Shown here one piece after another: positions 8,950 to 15,473 of a stretch of 19,883 bases of DNA (the stretch's first letter is position 1; every line of letters starts with the position of its first letter). The DNA is from CAUZJO01 sp963580245 (lineage in GTDB: Bacteria > Sumerlaeota > Sumerlaeia > MVZB01), in NCBI GenBank assembly GCA_963580245.1, contig CAUZJO010000088.1:1-19883 (forward strand), read 5' to 3'. Position numbers and translations under genes: made by a program. The notes beneath the pieces were generated by a model. That model worked only from the letters and a program-made list of their open reading frames with translations. It was not told where the DNA came from and made no database searches.

Positions 8950-9642
8950 TTGGGAAAGTCGGACATTTCACTGATCATCCCCACCCTGAACGAAGCCGGG
9001 AACATCGGGGAGCTGATCGAGCGGGCCAGGTCGGTGATCGAGGGGCTCGGGGTCGAGTATGAAATCCTGGTCATGGATGGAGGCTCGACCGACGGCACCT
9101 GCGAGGAGGCCGAGCAGGCTGGCGCCCGGGCCGTCCGCGAAGGGGGCGAGACCTACGGCACCGCGTTGCGCACCGGCTTTTCCCAGGCGCGCGGTGAGTT
9201 CGTCATCACCATGGACTCGGACCTTTCCCACGAACCGGAGTTCATCCGCGCCTTGTGGGACCGCCGTGACCAGGCCGAGGTCGTGATCGCGTCACGCTAC
9301 GTGCCCGGCGGCCAGGCCGAGATGTCGGCCCTGCGTTGGGCGCTCAGTCGCATCCTGAACGTCGTCTTCACCAGCCTGTTGCGCCTGCCGATCCGGGACA
9401 TCTCCAGCGGCTTCCGGCTCTACCGGGGCGAGGGGGTCCGCTCGATCGAGATCGAGGCCCGCGACTTCGACGTGTTGGAGGAAATCCTGATCAAGCTCCA
9501 CCTGGGCGGCAACCGCATGATCGAAGCCCCCTTCCACTACCGCCCCCGGCGCCACGGCAAGAGTCACGCCAAGCTCATCCGCTTCGGCCTGGCCTACCTG
9601 CGGACGTTGTGGCGCATGCTACGCCTGCGGCGGGGCAAATGA
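8950..9642 (+). CDS. Family 2 glycosyltransferase (polyprenyl-phosphate sugar transferase, DPM1-like)
   Basis: The 230-residue GT-A protein has no membrane segment, like soluble DPM1-type enzymes that move a sugar from a nucleotide donor to a polyprenyl phosphate. The opening is SLIIPTLNEAGNIGELI. Donor-binding residues are in VMDGGSTDGT (Asp43, Asp48), the DxD is Asp89-Ser-Asp91 in MDSDLSHEP, and SRYVPGG and ISSGFRLYRGEGV are also diagnostic. The start must be TTG (8950): an ATG at 8933 is in another frame and closes early. The TGA stop lies inside the left copy of the 10-bp direct repeat that flanks the inserted element, so the insertion sits just past the gene's 3' end without altering the protein. 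It is in one plus-strand cassette with the carbamoyltransferase. Confidence 0.9.
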   Translation: MGKSDISLIIPTLNEAGNIGELIERARSVIEGLGVEYEILVMDGGSTDGTCEEAEQAGARAVREGGETYGTALRTGFSQARGEFVITMDSDLSHEPEFIRALWDRRDQAEVVIASRYVPGGQAEMSALRWALSRILNVVFTSLLRLPIRDISSGFRLYRGEGVRSIEIEARDFDVLEEILIKLHLGGNRMIEAPFHYRPRRHGKSHAKLIRFGLAYLRTLWRMLRLRRGK

Positions 9643-9644
9643 GG
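9635..9644. repeat. Left target-site duplication candidate
   Basis: GCAAATGAGG directly abuts the left terminal inverted repeat and matches GCAAATAAGG at 12116-12125 in 9 of 10 bases, same orientation. IS1595 elements are usually reported with 8-bp duplications, so the exact length is uncertain. Confidence 0.6.
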
Positions 9645-9670
9645 GCAATAATATACTTGACAACTCCATG
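9645..9670 (+). repeat. Left terminal inverted repeat
   Basis: It begins GCAATAATATACTTGA and continues CAACTCCATG. The reverse complement of 12090-12115 is identical except at two positions (C/T at 9661, T/C at 9669). Confidence 0.85.
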
Positions 9671-9684
9671 AAATCTACTAAACT
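9657..9684 (+). promoter_or_regulatory. Inward promoter built into the left terminal repeat
   Basis: TTGACA (9657-9662) lies inside the repeat and, 16 bases on, TAAACT (9679-9684) gives a 4-of-6 -10 match, about 35 bases before the transposase ATG. The right repeat has TTGATA at the equivalent place. It would drive the transposase and cargo. Confidence 0.45.
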
Positions 9685-9717
9685 CCACCCGAGAATACAA
9701 CGAAAGGGCGGAGACAA

Positions 9718-10245
9718 ATGCAAGACGGACAGCCGGAAACCCTACAGGAAGCGGTTCTTTACTTCTCCAATCCGGATAACTGCCGTGAATACCTCATTGC
9801 GCGTAGATGGCCGAACGGTGTAATCTGCCCTCGGTGCGTCGGCGCGAAAGTGACGTTCCAGCTCAAGCATAACCGTTGGCAATGCGGAAGTCACCATGAA
9901 CGGAGACAGTTCACGCTTAAAACCGGGACGATCTTCGAGGATTCACCAATCAGCTTCGACAAATGGTTGATCGCAATGTGGCAAGTCGTGAACTGCAAAA
10001 ACGGCGTCAGTTCCTATGAGATTCACCGGGCTATCGGCGTGACTCAAAAGACGGCTTGGTTCATGGATCACAGGATTCGCTTCGCCTTGGGGATTGCATC
10101 GCCCGATAAACTTTCCGGTGAAGTCGAAGCGAATGAAACATTCATCGGGGGCAAGACTCGGAACATGCACATTTCCCAAAGAACGCGGAGAATCACCTTA
10201 AAACAATTGACCGGCAAGAATAACGAGGGAGCGTGTCTTAATTGA
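9718..10245 (+). pseudogene. IS1595-family transposase, C-terminally truncated
   Basis: The 175 residues cover the N-terminal zinc-ribbon DNA-binding part (YLIARRWPNGVICPRC, then WQCGSHHERRQFTLKTGTIF) and a linker (SFDKWLIAMWQVVNCKNGVS, QKTAWFMDHRIR). They also include the first strand of the DDE domain, here EVEANETFIGGK. IS1595 transposases have EADETFIGGK at this place, so the first catalytic Asp is Asn. The protein ends in TGA soon after RNMHISQRTRRI, about half the usual length of near 300 residues, so the remaining catalytic residues are gone. A good ribosome site (GGGCGGAGA) precedes the ATG. It is non-functional by both criteria, and it runs directly into methyltransferase sequence. 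Confidence 0.85.
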
Positions 10246-10287
10246 AAAACCACGTCAAAAGCGCGGGAAAAAAAGAGACATAAGGTT

Positions 10288-10626
10288 GTGTCCCTTTTTT
10301 ATGGATGCGGCGGTCTTGATCTGGGATTCCAAGGCGGGTTAGAGGTTTTCGGAAAGACTTACGAACGCTTGCCGTTTAGCATCGAATGGGCTAATGACAA
10401 CAACTCCGCCGCATGCAAAAGTTACCGCAGAAACCTTGTCGATCATATTCATTGCGGAGATATTTGGGAAGCCATTGACCAAATGCCGAGCGAGGCCGAC
10501 GTTTTGATTGGCGGATTCCCATGCCAGGATATTTCAATCAACGGCAAGCGTCGTGGCGTTGCCGGAGATCGCAGCGGGCTTTACAAGGCGATGGTCGAGG
10601 CGGTCTGCTCGATGCAAGCCAAATGA
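10288..10626 (+). pseudogene. DNA (cytosine-5) methyltransferase, N-terminal fragment (first system)
   Basis: The 112 codons hold motif I (VSLFYGCGGLDLGF, the SAM-binding FxGxGG loop), an acidic WANDNNSAAC motif II region, and motif IV with the catalytic Cys (GGFPCQDISINGKRRG). The protein then stops at MQAK-TGA. Motifs VI (ENV), VIII, IX, X and the target-recognition domain are absent and not found in another frame, so about two thirds of the enzyme is deleted. Before the GTG used here, sequence in another frame (IEKPRQKRGKK) would join naturally to KKRHKVVSLF if one A were restored in the A-run at 10268-10274. The true start is therefore probably further upstream and frameshifted. The TGA overlaps the next gene's ATG (ATGA). 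Confidence 0.8.
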
Positions 10627-11528
10627 TTTTTAAAAGCGCGTTCTCGAAGTTTTGAAATCCGTGGCAAAAGGCGAGAACGTGGATATTAGCCCATCCTTTC
10701 ACGATCGCGCCTTCCCCGACATAATCGCCAATGGATTCGGGGTAGAAGTCAAGAGCACGAATAAAGAACCATGGCGATGCGTGGGCAATAGCGTTTTCGA
10801 GGGAATGCGCGATCCGTCGGTTCAACAAATTTACGTGGTGTTTGGAAAGATGGGTGGATTGCCTGCGGTCCGCTGGGGACGATACGAAGATCGCATCGAC
10901 CACGTAAGAATTTCTCACGCTCCACGGTTTGTTTTGGAAATGGAAAGCAAGGCGTCGCTCTTCGAGAAAATGGGCGTGTCTTATAATGATATTTGCGTGT
11001 TGGCCGCCGAGCAGAAAATGTGTCATGTTCGCGAATATGCGCGGAAACGGTTGAAACCGGGCGAGCGGTTATGGTGGCTTGAGGACGAACCGGGTGAGGA
11101 AAAAACATTGCCCATCGAAGTCCGCCTTTACATGAAGCTTCCCCGGGAAGAAAAGACTGCGCTCCGCGCGGAAGGCGCTATCTTATACCCTCAAATAGTC
11201 GGCGGATCGCGCGTGAAAAAATAAATACAATGAGGTTGCGCTTTATTTGATGACATATCACGGCGTTTTATGTCCGCAGACCAGGGACTTGTTTAGCGCG
11301 GGAAGTGTCGCGGGGAAAAATCGTGGCGGGAATTACGCGCTACGGGCATTGAAAAACATTGAGCACGAAATGAGAGAGGCCGCGTATCGACTCGAAAACG
11401 CGCTTTTCGAGGAATATTGGGGAGCTTCCGTGTTGCCCGAAAACCGAATAGTGGAATGGCTTAAACGCGCGGATCGGCACGCAAAAGATTGGAAGCCGTC
11501 CGAGCATTTATTTCTCAGTGGAAGCTGA
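10623..11528 (+). pseudogene. Type II restriction endonuclease, PD-(D/E)XK fold, with two frameshifts (first system)
   Basis: Three pieces form one protein of about 300 residues. Piece 1 starts at ATG 10623 (MIFK). Restoring one A in the AAAA run at 10632-10635 joins it to KRVLEVLKSVAKGENV. Piece 2 (to 11224) carries the catalytic core FPDIIANGFGVEVKSTNKE, with Asp and Glu-x-Lys in PD-(D/E)XK spacing, then WRCVGNSVFEGMRD. It ends GSRVKK-TAA at an A-run (11216-11221). Removing one A joins it to NKYNEVALYLMTYHGVLCPQ, then TRDLFSAG, GGNYALRALKNIEHEMREAA and the stop at 11528. The position directly after a cytosine-5 methyltransferase and before vsr supports the role: cleavage of unmodified DNA at the site its partner methylates. 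As written it cannot make a complete enzyme. Confidence 0.75.
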
Positions 11529-11535
11529 TAAGGAA

Positions 11536-11682
11536 ATGAAGCCAACACCAGCGCCCAACCTGCCAGGAAATACGCCGTGGGATCGGTTTGATAACGCCAT
11601 CCGCGCCATATTCAAGGTTCCAAAAGAAGTCATATCAAAAGATGCAAAGAAACGGGCGAAAAGGGCCAAGCGTGCGGGATGA
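11536..11682 (+). CDS. Small hypothetical protein (48 aa) between endonuclease and vsr
   Basis: ATG at 11536 follows ATAAGGAA. The product opens MKPTPAPNLPGNTPWDRFDN, has a middle AIRAIFKVPKEVISK and ends in a very basic tail (DAKKRAKRAKRAG). The Pro-rich head, an RFDNAIRAI-type helix and a VPKE turn recall a widespread small protein of unknown function; that likeness is from memory and unverified. Its TGA overlaps the ATG of vsr, which suggests translational coupling. The frame is intact although the upstream endonuclease is broken. Confidence 0.6.
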   Translation: MKPTPAPNLPGNTPWDRFDNAIRAIFKVPKEVISKDAKKRAKRAKRAG

Positions 11683-12089
11683 TGGATACGCTCACCCAAT
11701 TGGAACGAAGCGAACGGATGCGCCGCGTTCGCTCAAAAGATACAAAGCCAGAGTTGATTGTCAGGTGCTTGGTTCACCGTTTAGGCTTTCGATACAGGCT
11801 TCACGCGGGCGATCTTCTGGGAAAGCCGGATTTAGTCTTTCGGAGCCGCAAGCTTGTAATCTTTTTTCACGGTTGTTTCTGGCATCGGCATTCGCGGGGC
11901 TGCCGACTGACGCGGACTCCAAAATTGAAATTGGATTACTGGGAGCCGAAGCTGGCGGAAAATAGGAGACGGGACTTGATAAACCAGCGTAGATTGGCGG
12001 ATCAGGGTTGGCACTTTCTGATTATTTGGGAATGTCAGATAGCAGCCGAGAACAAATTGGAACGCCTGATTCTCGATTTTCTATCCTAA
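11679..12089 (+). CDS. vsr: Very short patch repair endonuclease Vsr
   Basis: The 136-residue protein matches Vsr in length and order of motifs: MRRVRSKDTKPELIVRCLVH, LGFRYRLHAGDLLGKPDLVF with the metal-binding Asp51, and HGCFWHRHSRGC with His64, Cys66, His69, His71 and Cys75. NRRRDLINQRRLADQGW and IIWEC with Cys119 follow. The zinc site (Cys/His/Cys plus the WEC Cys) and catalytic His residues are all present, so it should be active. Vsr nicks DNA 5' of the T in T:G mismatches made by deamination of 5-methylcytosine at its methyltransferase's site. It is the only large cargo gene left intact, while its methyltransferase partner is truncated. The stop codon abuts the right terminal repeat. 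Confidence 0.93.
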   Translation: MMDTLTQLERSERMRRVRSKDTKPELIVRCLVHRLGFRYRLHAGDLLGKPDLVFRSRKLVIFFHGCFWHRHSRGCRLTRTPKLKLDYWEPKLAENRRRDLINQRRLADQGWHFLIIWECQIAAENKLERLILDFLS

Positions 12090-12115
12090 CGTGGAGTTAT
12101 CAAGTATATTATTGC
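12090..12115 (-). repeat. Right terminal inverted repeat
   Basis: Reading outward in, its complement begins GCAATAATATACTTGA and continues TAACTCCACG, matching the left end in 24 of 26 bases. It starts one base after the vsr stop codon. Confidence 0.85.
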
Positions 12116-12125
12116 GCAAATAAGG
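12116..12125. repeat. Right target-site duplication candidate
   Basis: GCAAATAAGG lies immediately outside the right terminal repeat and differs from 9635-9644 only at the seventh base (A for G). Confidence 0.6.
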
Positions 12126-12257
12126 ATAAGACCTCCGATGGTCGGGTGGATGTTCTCTTTCACTTAATCCCTCAGATATTCTATATTTGATGGCACTTCG
12201 ACTCGCAGGGGTGGGCTCGGGGAAAGAAGTTTTCAGATCAAACGAGGGTGTAGTCTT

Positions 12258-13409
12258 TTGGGATCGGAAAAAGTCCTCGTCACCGGCGGCGCCGGATTTA
12301 TCGGCTCCCATCTTGTGGATACGTTGCTTGAGCGCGGTCATGCGGTCCGGGTGTTCGACAACCTGGATCCGCAGGTCCATGGCGCGGGGGCGCAGGGGCC
12401 GCCGACCTACCTGAGCCGCGAGGCCGAGTTCATCCAGGGCGACGTGCGCGACGCCGAGGCCCTCGACGCCGCGCTGGGCGGGGTCGAAGTCGTCTTCCAT
12501 CAAGCGGCGGCCGTGGGCGTGGGCCAGTCGATGTACGATATCCACCGCTACACGAACATCAACGTCCTGGGCACGGCCGCGTTGCTCGAGCTGCTCATCA
12601 GCCGCCACCGCGACCATGTGCGCAAGCTGCTGGTCGCCAGCTCGATGTCGATCTACGGCGAGGGAAAATACGTGAGCCCCGAATCGGGTCTACCGATCCT
12701 GGTGGGCTTGCGCGGTCGCGAGCAGATGCAGGCCGGCCAGTGGGAACACCTGGCGCCGGGCGGCAACTGGCTGCTGCGCCCTGCCCCGTGCGACGAAACC
12801 AAGCCGCTCCAACCCACGTCGATCTACGCGATCAACAAGCGCGACCAGGAAGAAATGGCCCTGGTCATCGGTCGCGAATATGGCATCCCGACCGTCGCCC
12901 TGCGCTATTTCAACGTCTACGGCCCGCGCCAGGCACTCTCCAATCCCTACACGGGCGTGGGGGCGATTTTCAGCTCGCGGCTGCTCAACGGCAAGGGGCC
13001 GCTCATCTTCGAAGACGGCCGCCAGACGCGCGACCTGACCCACGTGCGCGACATCGCGCGGGCCAACACGCTGGCCATGGAGCGCGACGAGTCCAACGGT
13101 CATGCCATCAACATCGGCACGGGCCTGGCCACCAGCGTGTTGCAGGTGGCCGAGCTGTTGCGCAAGCGACTCCACCCCGGCCGCGGCGACGACCCCGCCC
13201 TCGCGCCCAAGATCGTCGGCAAATTCCGCGCCGGCGACATCCGACACTGCTTCGCCGACATCTCCAAGGCCCGCCGCCTGCTGGGCTTCAAGCCCGAGAT
13301 CCTGTTCGAGCGGGGCGTCGATGACCTCATCGAATGGGTCCGCAGCCAAACCGCCGAGGACCGCACGCAGAAGGCGTATGAGGAGTTGGTGGAGCGGCGG
13401 CTTGTTTAG
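12258..13409 (+). CDS. NAD-dependent sugar epimerase/dehydratase, dTDP-L-rhamnose 4-epimerase-like
   Basis: This 383-residue extended SDR has the Rossmann motif VLVTGGAGFIGSHL, the catalytic Ser region VASSMSIYGEG and Tyr190-x3-Lys194 in YAINK. The later TVALRYFNVYGPRQALSNPY and DGRQTRDLTHVRDIA are typical of UDP-glucose 4-epimerase relatives. The block between SIYGEG and YAINK (residues about 138-180, including WEHLAPGG and PCDETKPLQPTSIY) matches the insertion of dTDP-L-rhamnose 4-epimerases. In those enzymes I recall CPxHG and CPxCG ligands; here they read SPESG and APGGN, so the metal site seems lost. The start is TTG 12258 with GAGG upstream; no upstream ATG fits. It belongs with the carbamoyltransferase and glycosyltransferase before the insertion. 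Confidence 0.87.
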   Translation: MGSEKVLVTGGAGFIGSHLVDTLLERGHAVRVFDNLDPQVHGAGAQGPPTYLSREAEFIQGDVRDAEALDAALGGVEVVFHQAAAVGVGQSMYDIHRYTNINVLGTAALLELLISRHRDHVRKLLVASSMSIYGEGKYVSPESGLPILVGLRGREQMQAGQWEHLAPGGNWLLRPAPCDETKPLQPTSIYAINKRDQEEMALVIGREYGIPTVALRYFNVYGPRQALSNPYTGVGAIFSSRLLNGKGPLIFEDGRQTRDLTHVRDIARANTLAMERDESNGHAINIGTGLATSVLQVAELLRKRLHPGRGDDPALAPKIVGKFRAGDIRHCFADISKARRLLGFKPEILFERGVDDLIEWVRSQTAEDRTQKAYEELVERRLV

Positions 13410-13446
13410 TAGGCAGGGCCCGCGGCAATTAGAGTCACAAACCAGA

Positions 13447-13489
13447 ATTAAAATTCGCGGACTGCGGCTTGGACTCGAGAAATTTTAAT
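13447..13489. terminator. Inverted repeat between convergent genes
   Basis: ATTAAAATT (13447-13455) pairs exactly with AATTTTAAT (13481-13489) around a GC-rich 25-nt loop, between the ends of the epimerase and the convergent minus-strand gene. It could serve as a two-way transcript end, though the stem is AT-only. Confidence 0.4.
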
Positions 13490-13955
13490 CGCGAGTGATC
13501 AGGGCCAGTTGTTTCCAGTCCTCGTCGGGCATCCAGACGAGCGCGCGGTTCTCGGGGTGGGCGGCGTGGGTTAGGATGCCGCGCAGAAGGCCGATGATCT
13601 CCTGGCGCGTTTTGGCGCGCATGTTGGCGGCTAGGCCGCCGATGATGGCGTCGTTGAACGGCAGGGCGAGGGCGGGCAGGAACGTCTCGAAGACGACGGC
13701 GGCCTCGCGGGGGCTGGACTCGCCGATCGGCGGCTGGATGTCGTCGAGCCATGATGCTCGCTGGGCATAGAACAGAAACTCCTCGAAGTATTGCTCCTTG
13801 CTCGCGACGACGGGCAGGGGTTTGCGGGCGGGTTCCCGGCGATACTTGTCGGAGTCCGAGCGGCGCACGACCGACGACAGCGCCCGCATCAGCAGCAACG
13901 CCGAAACGCCGTTGAGCCCCCACCAGCGCATCGTGTCGACGATCCGGTTGGCCAC
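13485..13955 (-). CDS. Hypothetical protein, probably 5'-interrupted
   Basis: The 156-residue product is unrecognised. It has a WW-containing helix (DTMRWWGLNGVSALLLMRAL), a basic linker (SDSDKYRREPARKPLP) and a helical second half (EAAVVFETFLPALALPFNDA, RAKTRQEIIGLLRGILTHAA). The frame begins with GTG at 13955, but it stays open upstream through LTQVYFNKADYPLSP to a TAG at 14001-14003. That TAG is preceded in frame by ATG-AGT at 14004-14009. Changing TAG to CAG would give a natural start MSQLTQVYFN. Either the gene has a nonsense third codon or translation starts late. No signal peptide is convincing. Confidence 0.6.
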   Translation of the reverse strand: MANRIVDTMRWWGLNGVSALLLMRALSSVVRRSDSDKYRREPARKPLPVVASKEQYFEEFLFYAQRASWLDDIQPPIGESSPREAAVVFETFLPALALPFNDAIIGGLAANMRAKTRQEIIGLLRGILTHAAHPENRALVWMPDEDWKQLALITRD

Positions 13956-14070
13956 GGGGCTGAGCGGATAGTCCGCCTTATTGAAGTAAACCTGGGTCAG
14001 CTAACTCATGGCCGACTCACGGGGCAGAAGAAGTTCTTCAGACGATCAGAGGCACCGGCGACGAGCCACA

Positions 14071-14172
14071 TTCGGCGATCGCCGAAGCTCTCTGGATGAT
14101 TAGATCCTAAATCGGTCAAGGCCTTGCGAGGGCGAGATATGAGGACGAGAGATCATGGCCCGATGATGGGCC
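14071..14172. repeat. Palindromes in the 238-base gap before the DUF3179 gene
   Basis: TTCGGCGATCGCCGAA (14071-14086) is a perfect 16-bp palindrome containing the octamer GCGATCGC. GGCCC-GATGAT-GGGCC (14157-14172) follows, about 20 bases past the DUF3179 stop, and could be its transcript end. Nothing else in the gap 14010-14193 is supportable. Confidence 0.45.
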
Positions 14173-14193
14173 GGGATGTTCGGGCGCAACGAG

Positions 14194-15108
14194 CTACAGA
14201 ACCACGTTCTCACCCCAGTGGGGCGCGATGGCTTCGGTTTCGGGCGCCTCGCTCTGGGCGACCTCGGGCGGGGACTCGAGCTGGGGCCACTTGGTCGGTG
14301 GGTTGAAACCCTGTCCGGCCTGCAGCACGAGCGCCTCGGGATGCTTGGCCTTGAGCTCGCCCCAGGTGGTCTGCGCCCACAGGTCTTGGTCCAGCACCTT
14401 CATTGGCGCGTCAATCATGCTTCCCGAAACGGCCTTGCCCAGCGGCGGCCACCATAGACTCTCCGTCTCGCGGTCCCAAAGCAAAAACGCGTTGCGGCCC
14501 TCCCATACCTCGGGGTCGGCGTACGTGTAACTGCTGGTGGCGAACGTGAAGACCTGGTCCTCGTACTGGCACTCATACACGGTGCCCAGGTCCGCCAGGA
14601 TGCAATAGGCCGCGAAAACGGGGCGCCCGCCCACGACGTCGTTGACCACCTCATGCGAGAGCAGCAGGTCGACGGGATAGACCTTGACCTCCTCGCCGAC
14701 GCCGACCGCCAGCACCCGCCCCTGGTCGGGCAGCCATTCGTCGGCCTGCTCGGCGCTCACGAACGTCGGCTCGATCAGGTGAGAGAAGTGTTCGCGCCCG
14801 ATCCCGTGAAATATCTGTCCGGGCTCCAGCCGGAATTCGGTGACGTCGAAGTCGTCCTTTTCGGTCTCTCCGCCCGGGAGGTACTGGCACCCGTCTCGCT
14901 CGTAAACTCCTTTGAATTTGGGCATTGCGTGCGACCTTTGCCATTGGGAGGGCGGTGTCCGGACGGCCATTGCGAGAGTGGGCAAAAACCAGGGCTTACG
15001 ATTGATTTCAAAGATCCCGTAAGCGAGCACCACGGCAAGCAAAATACCGAGCACCATCGCCCGCCGCCGCGCCAAGATCCATTGCGGTATAATCCGTTTC
15101 AGGGCCAT
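14194..15108 (-). CDS. DUF3179 domain-containing membrane-anchored protein
   Basis: The 304-residue product has a basic start (MALKRIIPQWILARRR), one membrane segment (MVLGILLAVVLAYGIFEI) and a large external domain. DUF3179 signatures are KVYPVDLLLSHEVVNDVVGG, PVFAAYCILADLGTVYE and VFTFATSSYTYADPEVWEGR. RNAFLLWDRETESLWWP, GKAVSG and the C-terminal AQTTWGELKAKHPEALVL complete the match. The start was set at 15108 because GGGGAGGA lies 6 bases before that ATG. The frame is open to 15459, but the extra residues are low-complexity and unlike any fold. The function of DUF3179 is unknown; members are exported or anchored. It has its own ribosome site and a 621-base gap upstream, so is probably monocistronic. 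Confidence 0.88.
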   Translation of the reverse strand: MALKRIIPQWILARRRAMVLGILLAVVLAYGIFEINRKPWFLPTLAMAVRTPPSQWQRSHAMPKFKGVYERDGCQYLPGGETEKDDFDVTEFRLEPGQIFHGIGREHFSHLIEPTFVSAEQADEWLPDQGRVLAVGVGEEVKVYPVDLLLSHEVVNDVVGGRPVFAAYCILADLGTVYECQYEDQVFTFATSSYTYADPEVWEGRNAFLLWDRETESLWWPPLGKAVSGSMIDAPMKVLDQDLWAQTTWGELKAKHPEALVLQAGQGFNPPTKWPQLESPPEVAQSEAPETEAIAPHWGENVVL

Positions 15109-15329
15109 TACGGGTCCTCCCCTCTGGGGTCGTTTTCGAGCCGGCAATCCTTGACGAGACACCGTGTATGATACGCCACGGGGCGGCCCTGTCTTACGAA
15201 CAAACGAGACGGGGTGGAATGATTTTAGAGGCAAAGCCCATCGGTGGCGGTGTATAACGCAAATAGATTCAATAGTCCGCGAGGAAACGGACGGGCCGCT
15301 CGCGGGCGGGCGAAAAGAATTTTGAAAAA

Positions 15330-15461
15330 AAGTGGTACGATCGGTCGCCCGACCCCGTTTTAAAAGAGAGGAAGGCAGCAAGGACCGAGTCCCTCCACTC
15401 CGATCCAAAATGGCCTCGGGCCACCCCATCTTGGTCGCTGCCTTCCTCGATTCCACCACTT
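15330..15461. repeat. Long inverted-repeat structure in the 621-base intergenic gap
   Basis: GAGGAAGGCAGC (15368-15379) is exactly complementary to GCTGCCTTCCTC (15437-15448), with a smaller TGGCC-TCG-GGCCA hairpin between them and a 7-bp outer pair AAGTGGT/ACCACTT (15330-15336 and 15455-15461). The gap 15109-15729 has no confident gene. This may be a structured RNA, an attenuator-like leader or a small dispersed element. Confidence 0.45.
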
Positions 15462-15473
15462 GGCGGATCGCGA

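Larger units (their letters stand above)
9645..12115 (+). mobile_element. IS1595-type transporter element carrying a degraded restriction-modification-Vsr cargo
   Basis: The 2,471-bp unit is bounded by 26-bp inverted repeats (24/26 identical) and flanked by a 10-bp near-perfect direct repeat. Inside, all on the plus strand, are a truncated IS1595-family transposase, the N-terminal third of a cytosine-5 methyltransferase, a type II restriction endonuclease with two frameshifts, a 48-aa protein and an intact Vsr endonuclease. The vsr stop codon ends one base before the right repeat, so the cargo fills the element completely. It splits a glycan-biosynthesis cassette without breaking a gene. With half a transposase and a D-to-N change at the first catalytic position, it could move only with a transposase supplied in trans. 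IS1595 members with passenger genes (tIS) are known; this particular cargo is inferred from the sequence. Confidence 0.8.

Noticed and set aside
15368..15448. SRP (4.5S) RNA, because of GGAAGGCAGC
   Set aside because: The canonical SRP tetraloop and asymmetric loop are absent, and the segment is explained by a simple inverted repeat.
15109..15459. N-terminal extension of the DUF3179 protein by 117 codons
   Set aside because: A strong ribosome site GGGGAGGA directly precedes the ATG at 15108, and the upstream residues show no domain character.
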